NCBI RefSeq assembly: GCF_016545825.1 | Contig: NC_052615.1 | Span: forward strand, 33,381,516-33,445,515 | Source of the DNA: Eucalyptus grandis | Taxonomy: Eukaryota; Streptophyta; Magnoliopsida; Myrtales; Myrtaceae | Reading direction: 5' to 3' | DNA: 64,000 bases | Shown here: positions 1-15,039 of the stretch, piece by piece | Numbering within the stretch: position 1 is the stretch's first letter | How the letters are laid out: every line of letters begins with the position of its first letter | The notes under the pieces: model-generated | The model's input: only the letters and a program-made list of their open reading frames with translations | Database searches by the model: none | What the model was told of the DNA's origin: nothing | Program-made: the position numbers and the translations under genes

Positions 1-1
1 C

Positions 2-52
2 AAACAGTACTGGGTCGGCAGCAGCGGCAACAGCACGTCCGGCGACATGTAA
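2..52 (+). CDS. possible 3' end of an upstream gene (partial)
   Basis: An open frame enters from the left edge and stops with TAA at 50-52, giving a short tail ending SGNSTSGDM. It could be the C-terminus of a neighbour outside the window. The stretch is too short to identify, and chance is a real alternative. Confidence 0.15.
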   Translation, partial: KQYWVGSSGNSTSGDM

Positions 53-1560
53 AGATCTCACATTCTTTTCCCGGGTTTCGGTGCAAGTCAAAGCACCCCC
101 TTTGGATTTAAGCAGGGCCATTAGGAGAAATGCGAGTTTAAATCATACCGTGATGCAGGAAGGGTTCTGTCATAGTTCATTCTCTGTTTAGCACTGTTTG
201 TTTGGGTTTCTTAGGAGGATTTGCAAGGGGAGAAAACAAAAATAGCTTTCACAATGCCAAAATAATCAGGCTATCTGTCAACCTGGATTACGCGGAGCCC
301 GTCTATTAATCGACCATAAGTAAAATTCCTTGATCAATAGTCGTGCTGCTGCTCGGATCGAACTTGCTACTCATCTTGCTCTAAGGTTTCGAGCTTCATT
401 CGAGGCCCTTCCCCGACTCATTAGAAGCCGATGATTTGCGTCGTTCTCTCCTACAAGTTATAAAATTTCAAACCGGAATTCGGTCCTTCATCCAGACACC
501 GGACCGGGCACGATCCGGGCTTCGTTCTAGCATCACCTTCTTGAAAATCTCCAGTGTCGAATATGGTCTGTGCGATACAGGTAGACTGGCCAGACATGAT
601 TTTTCAGTTTTTTAGTTGTCACTTGACAGTTGGAGCGCTTTTGATTATGCAAATTCGCTTGACCTCTAGTTGATGTCCTGTCCTGAGCTCTACTGGGTCC
701 ACATTCCCCGCTGTGGCCTTCCCAACTTTAATAATCTCCATTTTTTTCTCTCACCTTTTTGGGCCATACAAAAAAAAAAAAAAAAAAAAAAGAGTAAAAT
801 TAAGATAAATACCACCAAAAAAACAAACTATGACCAACCCCAATTTATTTTATTTTATATATAAAAAAATCCTAAATTTGTTCATTGCGAACACATATCC
901 GAAGTTTTTTTTATGTTACGACATTTTCTTTTTTGGTGTTTGTGTTACAAATGACATGTTTATGATTTTTAGCAATATAAAAATTTTGAAATATTTTTGT
1001 TACGATGGACATAACATAGAATTTTCAATTATGTTAACCTTTAAAATTAAAATATCATGTCGGAATTTTTAATTATGTTAACCCTTAAAATTAAAATATC
1101 TTATCGTTATCCGATGTTGATGCAATCGCCCGACAGCTTTTGGAGAATTTTAATAATCAGTATCAAAGCACTAATTTGGATTAGGCCCTCAAATAAAAAG
1201 TCGTATGTTTGACCTACTCTTTTTTTTTTTAAAAATTATCGAAGATCGGGATTAGTGAGAGATATATTTTGTTATTATCTTGGGACCGACCAATCGTATC
1301 TTTAAATAATTTATTTGGTATCGGACATCAATCTATGCCCTCACCAAACCTTAAAAAGAAAAATGGAAATAAATAATAAAATAGAGAATGATCTCGCGAA
1401 CGTTCGTGCACCACCACGTGGCGTGTGGAGCCCGTTGCAGAATGGAGTGAAGAAGAAGAACTTGCAAAATGGCAAATTAAATTTTCAATTTATTTATTTA
1501 TTTTTATTTTTATTTTTCCTTTTCTGCTCGCCTTGTAAAGTTTTCGACTTTTCATCACTT
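53..1560. other. intergenic region upstream of the tetraspanin gene
   Basis: No convincing gene. From about 760 the sequence is AT-rich with homopolymer runs (A tract at 771-791). A ~44-bp direct tandem duplication lies at about 1022-1109, recognised by the repeated AATTATGTTAACC. The distal promoter of the downstream gene is presumably here, but I see no clear core element. Confidence 0.5.
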
Positions 1561-1570
1561 CTCGTTCTTC

Positions 1571-1588
1571 CTCTCTCTCTCTCTCTCT
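1571..1588 (+). repeat. (TC)n microsatellite in probable 5' UTR
   Basis: A CT dinucleotide run lies just upstream of the inferred 5' untranslated exon of the tetraspanin gene. Pyrimidine runs like this are common in plant 5' leaders. Confidence 0.7.
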
Positions 1589-1636
1589 GAGATTGCAGAA
1601 GAATCCGAGGGGAACCCGGAAGCGGCTCGCGATCAG

Positions 1637-1984
1637 GTAACGCTGCGGTCATTTTCTGGCCGTGAAATTGTTTGATTATTCATGCCTAGTGTGTTCTCTG
1701 CGGTGGGTGTTGCTCCTTTTTGTCCCAGTTAGTTCTGTTGTTCCATATCGACGATTCGGTGCTTGAAATTCGCATGCACGGCGTGATCGGGTTGAGCCCG
1801 GGAAAGGGAAAAAGGCGTGATTTTGCGTTGTTGGGTTCATTCGGGATGAGAAAGTGTGCGGGAAAAGAGAAGGTGGTTTTTGAGTCTTGAGCTTTTCGGC
1901 GACATGCATGCTGGGTGCTAGCTTAGGGGAGTTGATTTCTTGTTTTTTTCGTTATTTGGGTGAGTATTGATTCGTTTCTTGCAG
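1637..1984 (+). other. probable 5' UTR intron of the tetraspanin gene
   Basis: A donor (GATCAG/GTAACG at 1636/1637) and an acceptor (TTCTTGCAG/GAGG at 1984/1985) bracket about 350 bases. They lie between the pyrimidine-rich leader and the ATG at 2058, so the start codon would be in the second exon. This is inferred from splice consensus only; a transcript would settle it. Confidence 0.5.
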
Positions 1985-2057
1985 GAGGTAGCTGGGTTGG
2001 TTTATGAAATAGTGTTCGGTGGTGGCGTTTAAGTGATAGGAGGGGCGTTGTTTGGAA

Positions 2058-5000
2058 ATGGCGTGCCGAGGGTGCTTGGAATGCGTGCTGAAGCTCTTGA
2101 ATTTTTTGTTGACGCTTGTTGGTCTGGCGATGGTGGGCTATGGGATCTACTTGTTTGTCGAGTACAAAAGATCGTCCAGCGGCACTGTCGGTTACTCACC
2201 CATTGGTGCTGACGAGGGTTCAGTACAGCTTGGCCGTCCTTTGCTCGTGACGGTCTCTCTCTCGGCCAGTATTTTTGATAATCTGCCCAAAGCTTGGTAA
2301 GCATGTTGATTTCTGCACAAATTAGATGCTGTTCAGTTTTGGCTTCGACAGATTAGATATCTTCTAATTCACATTGAAGTCATATACTGCTTGGCCTGTG
2401 AGGATGCAGAGGAATGAAAACTTGAGTTCGACATTTTTTATGTCGGTTTGGTTGCCATTGGATATTTTGTTCCTGCCCTGCATTAGTCAGATTCTTAGCC
2501 TTTGCTATGTATTATCTTTTGGTGTGAGATTTATATTTTTCACCCATTTATAAGGGCGAAGAACTGCTAGTAAATTTGTTTTTCTTTTGATCAGTAGAAA
2601 AACTGGTTATCACTCGTGATCAAATAGGACGGCCAGTCATCGATGCTACATTTAGCAACCTTTTTGCAGTTTCAGGCCTTAAAGTTCCTGACACGGCATG
2701 TTTTGGCGTTTCTTTTCCTACCACTTTTCCTTCTGTTGCAGTTACTGAGAAAGGAGATTACCATAAAAAAAATTGGAGAACTCTACAATTCTGAACTCTA
2801 CCAATGTAAAAATATTGCTCTTTATCAATTAGATAATGATGCTGCAGTGGTCCATTGAGATATAAAAAAAGAATAAGAATGATGGCCTTCTAAGTGAGAC
2901 TCCTAGTGGAACTGTTGTAGTGCTGTATCATGGGTGGAGAAAATATTATACGAGATTTGGCTGAAGAAAGTTGGGATGACTGTTTTGGTTTTAAGTCATC
3001 TCATATGCAGCAAAACAACATCCTGCCAATGAACATAACCAGATCTGCATCAAAATGCAGCAATTTATACTCTTTCCTTTAGGAGGTTGGGGACCTCATA
3101 TGCATAGCCCAACTACTCAATGTGAAATTTTGTCTAAGGGGACTTTGGAGGCGATCTTGAGTTGCTGCATGAAAGATTTGTTTGCGCAGGCAACTGCTAA
3201 GTCTTATAATAAGATGTTTTGGTGCGAATCTTAACATCCAGGTTCATAGAGATATAGACACTTATGAGAGAACTAGTGAAGTAAATTGATTGTAAGAGTG
3301 ATAATACAAATGGCTGGCCATTTAAAACCTAAACTGGCATCTGCAATCTGCCTTTCATAGCTCTTTTCTCATTGCCTTAATACTGTTATGGGTAGCTAAG
3401 ATTGGGGTAGTTGGTAGTTTATTTTGACAGAACATGAAACACGGTGAGTTGAATTTGGTAGTTGAAATAGACATTGCAATCAACTCTCTTTGGCTATATC
3501 TGTGACAGATAGGATGTGAGGTTATTATTTATACCTAATGTAGAACTAGTTCATTGTCTAATGTAACTTCTGAGCCTTCACCTTTTAGAACTTCCAGTGG
3601 AATGGAATGATGCGGACTGCAGCTCTGATTCTTAATGATGTTTCTGCAAATGGTTGTAAGCATTCATTGGTTGGAAGCTCAAGTCCACCGGGAATAGTAC
3701 CCGAACATATCATCTTGGCTAATGCCATGTTATGCCTATCTTGTACTTGTCGCGGTACCTAAGTTAGCTAAACTGATAAGTTGAGCCTAACTGAGGTTCT
3801 TGTCTATTTCTTTTTCCTTTCGGAGACCATAACTTGCAAAATTTATCATGCTTAAGCCTAGCTCAGATTTATGCTGAGTTGGCAGCTTCTAGGGTTTTTT
3901 TTTTGCTATTGTGCATATCTGCATGGAACCTTTATTTACTCTTTAGGCATGAGCCCTGCTCAGAAGACTTAACTGGTGGATATTTTGGTTGGTTTCTGCA
4001 ACTTGTTTTCTCTTCCTATGATGCAGTCTATCTTTATGTAGTTGAAAAAAATATTGACGGTGGGGGTTGTTCCTGTTCATTGTTCATATGCTACTCTTTA
4101 CTGAGTTCTCTTATTTAAGATGAGCTGGATTTTGCACATATCACCTTGTGGAACACCTTAATGATTCCATCCTCTCATCATTTTCTTTTTCTGTTTTTTA
4201 ACCCGTTGATGCAGGTTCATATTCTTGTTTATCGGTGTTGGAGTGGTCCTCTTCATCATATCTTGCTTTGGATGTATCGGAAGTGTAACTAGGAATGGTT
4301 GCTGTTTGACTTGTGTATCCTCATTCTCATTGAGTCTTCTTGATTCGAAATGTCTCTTAACATAGGTGATGAGTTTATGAATTCTTGGCAGGGAGAAATC
4401 TACAGTTCTATAGTATGTGATCATGGTAGTCCAGAGCATAATTTACAATTTCATTATGCCCCTATCGTTAGGACTAGGCATTTGCCATGTTTTTCCTAGT
4501 TGGCTTTTATTTTTGACCAGTCAGTTGCTTCCTTAAGTGATGCAGTACTCAGTCTTGGTAATTTTGTTGATCTTAGTGGAGCTGGGGTGTGCTGCATTTA
4601 TATACTTCGACAAAAGCTGGGAAGATGTAGGGTCTATATCGTTTGTGATTTCTTTAGTTCATTGATGGATAATGTTAGCTTCCTCTTTTAATCATTGTAT
4701 TACATATTTATAGGATTTACCTACTGATGCTACTGGAGACTTTGACATGATATATGATTTTCTGAAAGAGCACTGGACTATAGTCAGGTGGGTGGCCCTT
4801 GGAGTGGTGGTATTGGAGGTATGTGTAGGGAACACACTGCATAGAAAACTTTTCAAGAACACTTTTCAGTGTAATGCACATTCAGCTCTTAAGATAATAA
4901 CTTTATGCAACTGCAGGCATTGGTCTTCCTGTTGGCTTTGCTGGTTAGGGCAGCAAACCGACCTGCTGAGTATGACAGTGATGATGAGCTTATTGCCCCA

Positions 5001-5622
5001 CAACAACAGATACGGCGGCCATTGCTGAGCCGGCCGCCACCACCACCACCACAGCCAGCTGCAGGTGTTGCAGCTGCCGGTGCCCTGGATCAGCGGCCAA
5101 GCAGAAATGATGCTTGGAGTACTCGAATGAGGGAAAAGGTGGGTTCTCTTATATTGTATGAGGTTACAAATACTATTGGCCCAAATTTCTTTCGAATAGT
5201 GCAGAAATGATGCTTGGATTACTTGAATGACGGAAAAGGTGGGTTCTCTTATACTGTATGAGATTATACATACCAGTGACCCAAATTTGTTTCGTATAGT
5301 ACATGGAAGAAGGAAGATCATATGCATGAATGAATCATTGACCTATAGATGATCGGGAATGTAATAACATACTATCCTGAGTGCCAGTGTCCAGCGATGT
5401 GCATCTACTGGACTTTAAATACTATTTTGGTGGCCCTTCTCTCTTTTTATTTGTTTTAGTATATTCTCCAATTCTGATGTATGTTTCTTTTCTTAAAACT
5501 TTTACTCGAACCAGTATGGGCTGGATACTGCTGAGTTCTCATACAATCCAAATGAGTCGAACAGATTCCAGCAGGGGCCAACGCAGCCAACAGAAGAAAG
5601 GAGCCGCTGCTCTATTATGTGA
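2058..5622 (+). CDS. TOM2A: TOM2A-like tetraspanin, complete
   Basis: Six coding exons, 2058-2296, 4215-4314, 4546-4626, 4714-4818, 4917-5138 and 5515-5622, join in frame to 284 residues. The start is the ATG at 2058 giving MACRGCLECVLKLLNF, the characteristic N-terminus of plant TOM2A proteins. Four hydrophobic segments are visible at about residues 12-32, 80-100, 114-134 and 165-186. The long cytosolic tail has an acidic YDSDDE motif (194-199), a six-proline run (about 215-220) and ends RCSIM. In Arabidopsis, TOM2A is a tonoplast tetraspanin that binds TOM1 and supports tobamovirus replication; its normal role is less clear. The first intron is about 1.9 kb. The end of exon 5 is duplicated in the following intron (see 5101-5300). 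No frame break is seen, so it is probably functional. Family assignment is from recalled resemblance over the whole length. Confidence 0.9.
5101..5300 (+). repeat. 100-bp tandem duplication across a splice donor
   Basis: Two copies with an exact 100-base period, 5101-5200 and 5201-5300, share GCAGAAATGATGCTTGGA at their starts. Copy 1 holds the last 38 bases of tetraspanin exon 5 plus the donor AAAG/GTGGGT. Copy 2 carries the same donor at 5238/5239 inside the intron, with about ten substitutions. Confidence 0.9.
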
Positions 5623-8659
<3,037 letters not shown>

Positions 8660-9243
8660 TTTCTTAGAAATGTGCAGGTCAATCATATGTCTAAGCGGAA
8701 ATTAGATTTAGCCAATGATTGGCTATCGTATGCATCTGGGGCTTTTACAAAGTTTTGTTCTAGAAGACTCAGCGAATCAAATGCAATCACTCTAGATTTT
8801 TGGGGCTTATCCTAATTGTTTCATATCTTTCGCTTCGCTCAACAAAATCATGAACGTCAAGTGCCTAGTGATCATTGCCGGGCCACCAAACTTCTCACTA
8901 GGTCGCGCAATTCGCGCCACCGCCACCGTGTCTTACCTCCATGTCGCCCTGCCTTACCACACCACTGCAAAGACTTTACCATCTCAGCTTACCTCCGTCA
9001 CTACCTCGACACCTCACGGCCACTGCCTTATGCCGCCGTGTCCCTCACCGTTCCCTCCATCTGGCGTCCTTCATGGACTGCCAAGGCTTGGCAAGTGTGG
9101 CACAAATTCGTGCCTCAACTCATGCAAACGGTGGGGTGAAGCCAGCCACACCCTCGGATTCTCTTCCCCTAGCTGGCGCCATCTCAAGTTGCCAACTTGT
9201 GACTAATTGCGTCACTTAATGAGCTAATCAAGCTCATGCAAAC
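8660..9243. other. peroxidase 3' flank, then repeat-like GC-richer sequence
   Basis: 8700-8770 (GATTTAGCCAATGATTGGCT onward) is the peroxidase 3' flank that recurs after the peroxidase fragments near 38.1 and 58.8 kb. From 8850 the sequence becomes CG-richer and proline-coding in all frames, typical of an LTR or UTR, with no supported gene. ACGGTGG occurs at about 9128 and again at 9243. Confidence 0.4.
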
Positions 9244-10446
9244 GGTGGAAAATGGGAGTATAAAAAGGGCAGCCGCTAACTCCTTCCTCTTCATTTTTCG
9301 CCGCCTCACCTTCTTCATTAAACCTCCTCTCCCTTTTTCCACAAGAACCTTGCCTCACCGTTTAGTCCCTTGACCCCAACACCAACACTCGCCGCCACCT
9401 TCGCCGGTGACACGCCCTCCTCCCACCAGCCACTCGTGCCACCCCGCTGTCCTCAACCCACCTCATCAACTCATTGCGGATCGGCAAACGACTAGCCGCA
9501 ACTAGGCCTTCGAGACCTTGCCAAAACCAGGTCGACACTAGCTTTGGACTAGAGGCAAGTAAATTGCCTTTCCTTTTTATGCTATGTAGGTTGATGTCTA
9601 TATATCGAGGTCGTTTTTCTCACGTTCTTATCCTCTTGGTTGATTAACTAACTAGATGCGTTAGTCGATGGTTTCGAAGAAGGCACATTGTGAGTATTGT
9701 TGAAATTTTAGTTCATTGAGTCTATGGATGTGTTGTTGGAACGCTGCATGTAGAGATTTGCGCTGGTTTAAGCTTGAATGGCACGAGTCGTGGACAAATC
9801 CGAGGTTACGGTTATTTTTGGTGTGGTTTATTGTAGATAGTGATTTTGCCAATTTTAAGCTGTTTCTTGTGGTATGAATTTGGGAGACTTTCTTCATGTG
9901 CTCATTATGTCTCATTTTACAGCATACTTTAATTTCAGATTTTTCAGACTTCATATTTTCAAAATATATTTGAAAAACCATACAAGTTAAAATCTGTTTT
10001 CAAAGACAATTTTCGGACCTTTACACAGTTTTCATTTTCTTCAGAATTTTCGACAAAAGATTTGGACTTGTGTCCTCCATGAAAGTTTTGGACCACATCT
10101 TAAACTATAATGTAACATTTTTCCATGATTTTTGGAACCCAATTAGGCATCCGAAATGCTCACTTTTGGATTTGTTTTATTATGGAAATCTACCCTCTGT
10201 TGACCCCATTTATATAAAATTATTGGGATCCATACAAACTGATTGGGTCTTGAGTTCTCTATGATAAACGTTCCTTGAAGTCTCATCCACATCATGGTAA
10301 AGTTTCGTAGCTTTTAAAATTGATTTACTTGGTGACAGATAAGCGAACTGCCCTTTTTATATCACTTTCGAATTTTAGTGAACTCTCTTTTTTGTAACTA
10401 GTCTTTGAACTGATTGTCTTGTATCACTTCTTTGGCTTACAAAGGA
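9244..10446 (+). repeat. left inverted arm
   Basis: Carries AGTATAAAAAGGGCAG at about 9256, a possible TATA box, followed by a CCTC-rich leader-like stretch. This is promoter-like architecture of the kind found in LTRs. The arm lacks an open frame of interest. Confidence 0.7.
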
Positions 10447-11198
10447 TAATTGATGTGGGCACTTAACCAATCCTGTGTTGTTGTACCATGATATGAGTGT
10501 TTGACTTGGGAATGCCGTTGGTCCTTGGGACTACGATGCCCCAAATTGTAGTAGGGATGCCTAGAGAGGGGTAATTGGGTTTTTTTGGATGCTCAAGGGG
10601 TGTAACATGGTTCCTCCAAATATTCTTATGATGTTGGATGGGTGTAAGATGCTTGAGAGATAACAGAGTTTCTCAGAAGATGGTGGCAACTAATTCACAA
10701 CAAATATGACCATTGGCACTTTCAAATTTCATTTAAACTTTATTGGTTTACTGGTTTTAGAGGAAATGTTTTTCATCTGCTATTTTAATTTTGAAAAAGG
10801 ATTTCAAACAAGTTGATTTTAAAGCAATCTTCTATATTTTATATCTAAACTTTCTCGCATATTCCCTTATTGACATATGTGGTGTAGAGTGGTTGGTAAT
10901 TACTTGTTGAGATTTATACTCACTTGTGGTCAATTGTCATTTTTCAAATCAGTAGTTATGCCTACTTGTGTCCTCCATGACACTCTATAGTGCCCCGATA
11001 CACTTTTCATGGCACCGGACTAAGCTGAACGACCCCGACTTCCCCATCGCTCATGTCACTATGATATTGACAGTCGATGTTGGCTTACCATCGGGCTCGG
11101 TACTGATCGGGTTTGTTGCCATCTATGATTGGGTCAACGGGCGTCTGGTGGGACTACTCCCACTCCCAAATAGTGATGATGATGGGAGTAATGGGGTT

Positions 11199-11422
11199 GA
11201 GTAGGACGAGGGCTAGAGGGTGAGGATAGCAATTTTGGAAGACCAAGTAATGGGGTTTGGACATATTAGGTAGCTTTGTAGATGGATGGTATCATGGTCA
11301 GAGTGGGGTCGAGTAGGACGAGGGCTAGAGGGTGAGGATAGCAATTTTGGAAGACCAAGTAATGGGGTTTGGACATATTAGGCAGCCTTGTAGATGGACG
11401 GTATCATGGTCAAAGTGGTATA
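11199..11422 (+). repeat. 112-bp tandem duplication
   Basis: Copies start GAGTAGGACGAGGGCTAGAG at 11199 and 11311 and differ at only a few positions, for example TAGGTAGCTTTG versus TAGGCAGCCTTG. They lie in the centre of the inverted-arm element. Confidence 0.9.
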
Positions 11423-11660
11423 GCTAATGGAATTTGAGTATAGTTCAGAGTAGTAGCATTTTAGGTTGATCCCTAATATACTTGACCTAGGTTGCCAAAA
11501 GTATATAAATAAGAAAGAAATGAAATTGTCTGGTTTTGTATTTCTGCATGTGTTTCTTGGGTTTCATTTGTCTTGGGGTGTTTTCTATCCATATACGCTT
11601 CTGCAAGCTTAGAAAGTGAAAAAAGATTTTCAAAGAAGGCGCATTGCATAAGAATGGTTC

Positions 11661-11888
11661 TGTAACATCCTGGGTCTCCACTGTACACATATTGTCCGCT
11701 TTGGACATTAAGTCCTCACAGTTTTGTTCATTTAGGGGCAGCCCATACCACTCCAAGAAAATGCGTATGTATAGTTAGAGGGACCCAAGCCTTATAAGAT
11801 AGCTCATGACTCCCTCCCTAGGCGATGTGGGACAAGAGAGGGACCCCTTCCTTGCGCACGTCCGAGGACCGCTACTCGGGCTGTCACA
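11661..11888. mobile_element. 228-bp solo LTR or TRIM-like element with target duplication
   Basis: The element begins TGTAACATCC and ends CTGTCACA, giving the TG...CA ends of an LTR. It is flanked on both sides by GGTTC (11656-11660 and 11889-11893), a 5-bp target-site duplication. It holds CCTCCCTAGGCGATGTGGGA, a stretch common in short plant LTRs. It is small enough for a TRIM. No internal domain is present, so it is a solo LTR. Confidence 0.85.
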
Positions 11889-11913
11889 GGTTCAGTGTCC
11901 ACCCTCAACTCTG

Positions 11914-13140
11914 CTTTGTAAGCCAAAGAAGTGATACAAGATAGTTAGTCGACAGTACCACTTTAAAAGACTGGTTAAAAAAAAAAAAACAGAGTTTACT
12001 CAAACCAGAAAGTGACAAAAAAAAAGAGGGTAGTTCGCTCATCTGTAAAAATCACCAGAAATCATCAAGTAAATTAATATAAAAAATTACAAAACTTTAA
12101 CACAATGTGGACTAGACTCTGGGGAATGTTTTTCATGGGCTCAAGACCTATTCAGCTTATACGGGTCCCCATATATATATATATATATAAAAGGTCAAAA
12201 CAGGGTAGATTTCCATAATGAAATAGATCCGACAAGAGCATTTTGGAATCATAACAAAGTTCCAAAAATCATGGAAAAATTTCATGTTATAGTTTAAGAT
12301 ATGTCTAAAACTTTCATGAAGGACACAATCCAAATCTTTTATAAAAAATTCTATAGGAAATGGAAACTGAGTAAAGGTCCGAAAATTTCTATGAGAATAA
12401 ACTTGAACCCATATGGTTTTTCAAATATATTTTGAATGTATGAAGTCCGAAAAAATTCAAAATTAAAGTATCTCATAAAACAAGGTATAATGAACAATTT
12501 TGTAGAGAAAGTCTCACCAAATTCGTACCACAAAAATCAGCATAAAATTGGCAAAATCACTGTCTACAGTAAACCCAACCAAAAATAGTCATAACCTCGC
12601 CTTAGTCCACGACTCGTGCCATTTAAGCTCAAGCTAGCACAAATCTGAACATGCAGCATTCCAACAACACATCTATAGACTCAATGAACTACATTTTCAA
12701 CAATACTTGTAATGCGTCTTCTTCGAAACCGTTGACTAACACATCTAGGTACAAAATCAACTAGGACGATCAAAACTCTTGAGGAAATCAACCTCGATGT
12801 ACAGACATCAACCTATGAAGCATAAAAGGGAAGACAATTTATTTGCCTCTAGTCCAAAGCAAGTGTTGATGCGGTTCTCGGTTGTGGCCGGTCGTTCATC
12901 AATCTGCGATGAGTCGATGGGGCGGCTTGAGGATGGCGGGGTGGCACGAGCAGCTGGCGGGAGGAGGGCACGTCGCCAGCAAAGGTGGCAGCGAGTCTTG
13001 GTGTTGCAGCCAAGGGAATGAATGATGAGGTGAGGTTGTTGCGGAAAAAGGAAGAGGAGGTTTAATGAAGAAGGTGAGGCCGTGAAAAATGAAGAGGAAG
13101 GAGTTAGCGGCTGCCCTTTTTATACTCCCATTTTCCACCG
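11914..13140 (-). repeat. right inverted arm
   Basis: Reverse-complement partner of 9244-10446. An AT microsatellite (about 12172-12188) has grown in this arm. The outer 324 bases are repeated directly in the adjoining segment at 13141. Confidence 0.7.
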
Positions 13141-13404
13141 TAGCATAAAAGGGAAGACAATTTATTTGCCTCTAGTCCAAAGCAAGTGTTGATGCGGTTC
13201 CTGGTTGTGGCCGGTCGTTCATCAACCTGCGATGAGTCGATGGGGGCGGCTTGAGGATGGCGGGGTGGCACGAGCAGCTGGCGGGAGGGGGGCACATCGC
13301 CAGCAAAGGTTGCAGCGAGTCTTGGTGTTGCAGCCAAGGGAATGAATGATGAGGTGAGGTTTTGCGGAAAAAGGAAGAGGAGGTTTAATGAAGAAGGTGA
13401 GGCG
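13141..13404 (-). repeat. partial tandem copy of the right arm end
   Basis: AGCATAAAAGGGAAGACAAT at 12818 recurs at 13142, and the match runs on through GAAGAAGGTGAGGC to about 13402. It ends abruptly where the dioxygenase-upstream repeat begins. Confidence 0.85.
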
Positions 13405-14100
13405 GTGGCTATGGTCAATTTTGCAGGACTGCATCAGAAAGCACGATATATTTGTTTATCTGCACGAACATCACACGAGCTCATCTCACCTTATATTATC
13501 ATCAAGAATAAAATTATAAAAAAAAAAAAAAAAAAAAAACCTTTAAAGCTCCAGTAATCGCATTAGCCATGACGTGCTGGGGGCATCACAGTTTTGTTGG
13601 CCGAACTGCTCTTCACTGATCCTGATAAGACAAACTTCACCTGATATACATGACTTAGAAATGTGTACAAGCTGTTAAATGTACACCTGATTTCAGGGTA
13701 ATTTTTGACGAAGTATTGAACAAGAGGTCGAGGTCATGCCACCAGATTAAACAAGTGACTGATCTTACAAATACTTCACAGATGGTGGCATTTCATTGCC
13801 GAACCACAGTGATTGTCCGAGGTAAACTGACTTCAGCTTCATCTTTCACCAACCGCCCGTTTTTCTTGTCAAGCTATTGGTCTTAAATGGTTGGTCTTGC
13901 CAGGTGCTTGATTCCAATCATCCCCTATTGAACAGGTCTCATGGGTATTTGTCTTGCTAATTACTGTGAAATCCAATGGGACCACGGTGAACATCGATAG
14001 CAAACTGTCCTAAAGAAGCAGACGCTTTACCAAAAGCATTCCTCCTCTACCATCCGGTGGCAGACTATTCCATATGATGTAATAGGCATCCTCTACCATC
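13405..14100 (+). repeat. dioxygenase upstream region, copy A (no gene attached)
   Basis: GTGGCTATGGTCAATTTTGC at 13405 through the CCTCTACCATCC segment near 14050 matches 14899-15600, which directly precedes dioxygenase gene A. An internal A tract (about 13518-13539) varies in length between copies. No dioxygenase coding sequence follows this copy. Confidence 0.85.
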
Positions 14101-14335
14101 TGCTGTCAATTTTGTAGGACTGCATCGGAAAGCACAATATATTTGTTTATCTGCACAAACATCACACGAGCTCATCTCATCTTATATTATCATCAAGAAT
14201 TAAAAAAAAAAAAAAAAAAAAAAACCTTCAAAGCTTCAGTAATCGCATTAGCCGTGATGTGCGGGGGGGCATCACAGCTTTGTTGACCGAACTGCTCTTC
14301 ACTGATCCTGATAAGACAAACTTCACCTAATAGAT
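14101..14335 (+). repeat. dioxygenase upstream region, truncated copy B
   Basis: Starts at TCAATTTTGTAGGACTGCAT just after copy A and reproduces the first ~230 bases of the upstream unit, including the A tract and the GGGGGCATCACAG segment. It stops after AGACAAACTTCACCTAATAG. Confidence 0.85.
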
Positions 14336-14898
14336 AATAAAAAAAAACAAAGAAAAATAAGGAAAAATAAGATAAAAAATTAATAAAAAATTAATAAAAA
14401 AATTGTCGGCAGCACTGGCCGCCGGCGGGCCAATTTTGGACAGAAGGATTGAATTAATACGATTATAAAAGGTTTAAGACTCAATTGATCAAAAAAATAA
14501 GTTTAGCATTGAATTGATATAATTACAATATTTTTAGCACTTTTGTTTTTGTAATTTCCCCAACAGTCGGCTGGTTAAAGTTGTGCTCAGCGTGAAAATC
14601 AATGGAGATTGCATGCCGCGTGAATGCAAATAAGGTTGACACTCTTTGGTTATTCGTTCTCTACTTTCTCGTGAAGTTAGTACCTTTTTTTTCTTTTGTC
14701 CCTTTTTTCCTTTTGACCTTTCCAATAACGAGCGCAATCCCATGCGGGGAATCGAAATCAACGGCCTTGCACGCGTACTCCAAGTAACAAGTCGAAAGGA
14801 AGCTGGATAGGGAGACGGTGGGTTTTATTTTATGGGAAATAAATGGAGGAGCCGAATATACTAGGAAACGAAGAGAACGGGGAAAAAAGGGGATGCGG
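14336..14898. other. insertion between upstream copies, no gene
   Basis: A-rich sequence to 14405 is followed by AT-rich sequence like one arm of a terminal-inverted-repeat element. From 14560 comes an unidentified stretch with no supported coding frame. The 61-codon and 75-codon frames here look like chance. Confidence 0.4.
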
Positions 14899-15007
14899 TG
14901 GCTATGGTCAATTTTGCAGGACTGCATCAGAAAGCACGATATATTTGTTTATCTGCACAAACATCACACGAGCTCATCTCATCTTATATTATCATCAAGA
15001 ATTATAC

Positions 15008-15039
<32 letters not shown>

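Larger units (their letters stand above)
9244..13140. mobile_element. element with ~1.2 kb inverted arms
   Basis: The left arm (about 9244-10446) and right arm (about 11914-13140) are inverted copies, starting ACGGTGGAAAATGGGAGT on one side and ending with its complement. Landmarks pair along the whole arm: the TATA-like segment at 9258 with about 13120, the segment at 9661-9760 with 12650-12745, the segment at 10070-10130 with 12260-12330, and CTTTGGCTTACAAAG at 10430 with CTTTGTAAGCCAAAG at 11916. No transposase is seen. It could be a foldback element or two LTR-type sequences joined head to head. No clear target-site duplication was found. Confidence 0.75.

Noticed and set aside
8816..9219. 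Three overlapping frames of 92-118 codons
   Set aside because: CG-rich sequence open in several frames at once, next to a repeat element; no domain.
12899..13434. Minus-strand frames of 70-104 codons with conserved start segments
   Set aside because: They are duplicates of one repeat arm, so the similarity comes from the repeat and not from coding constraint.
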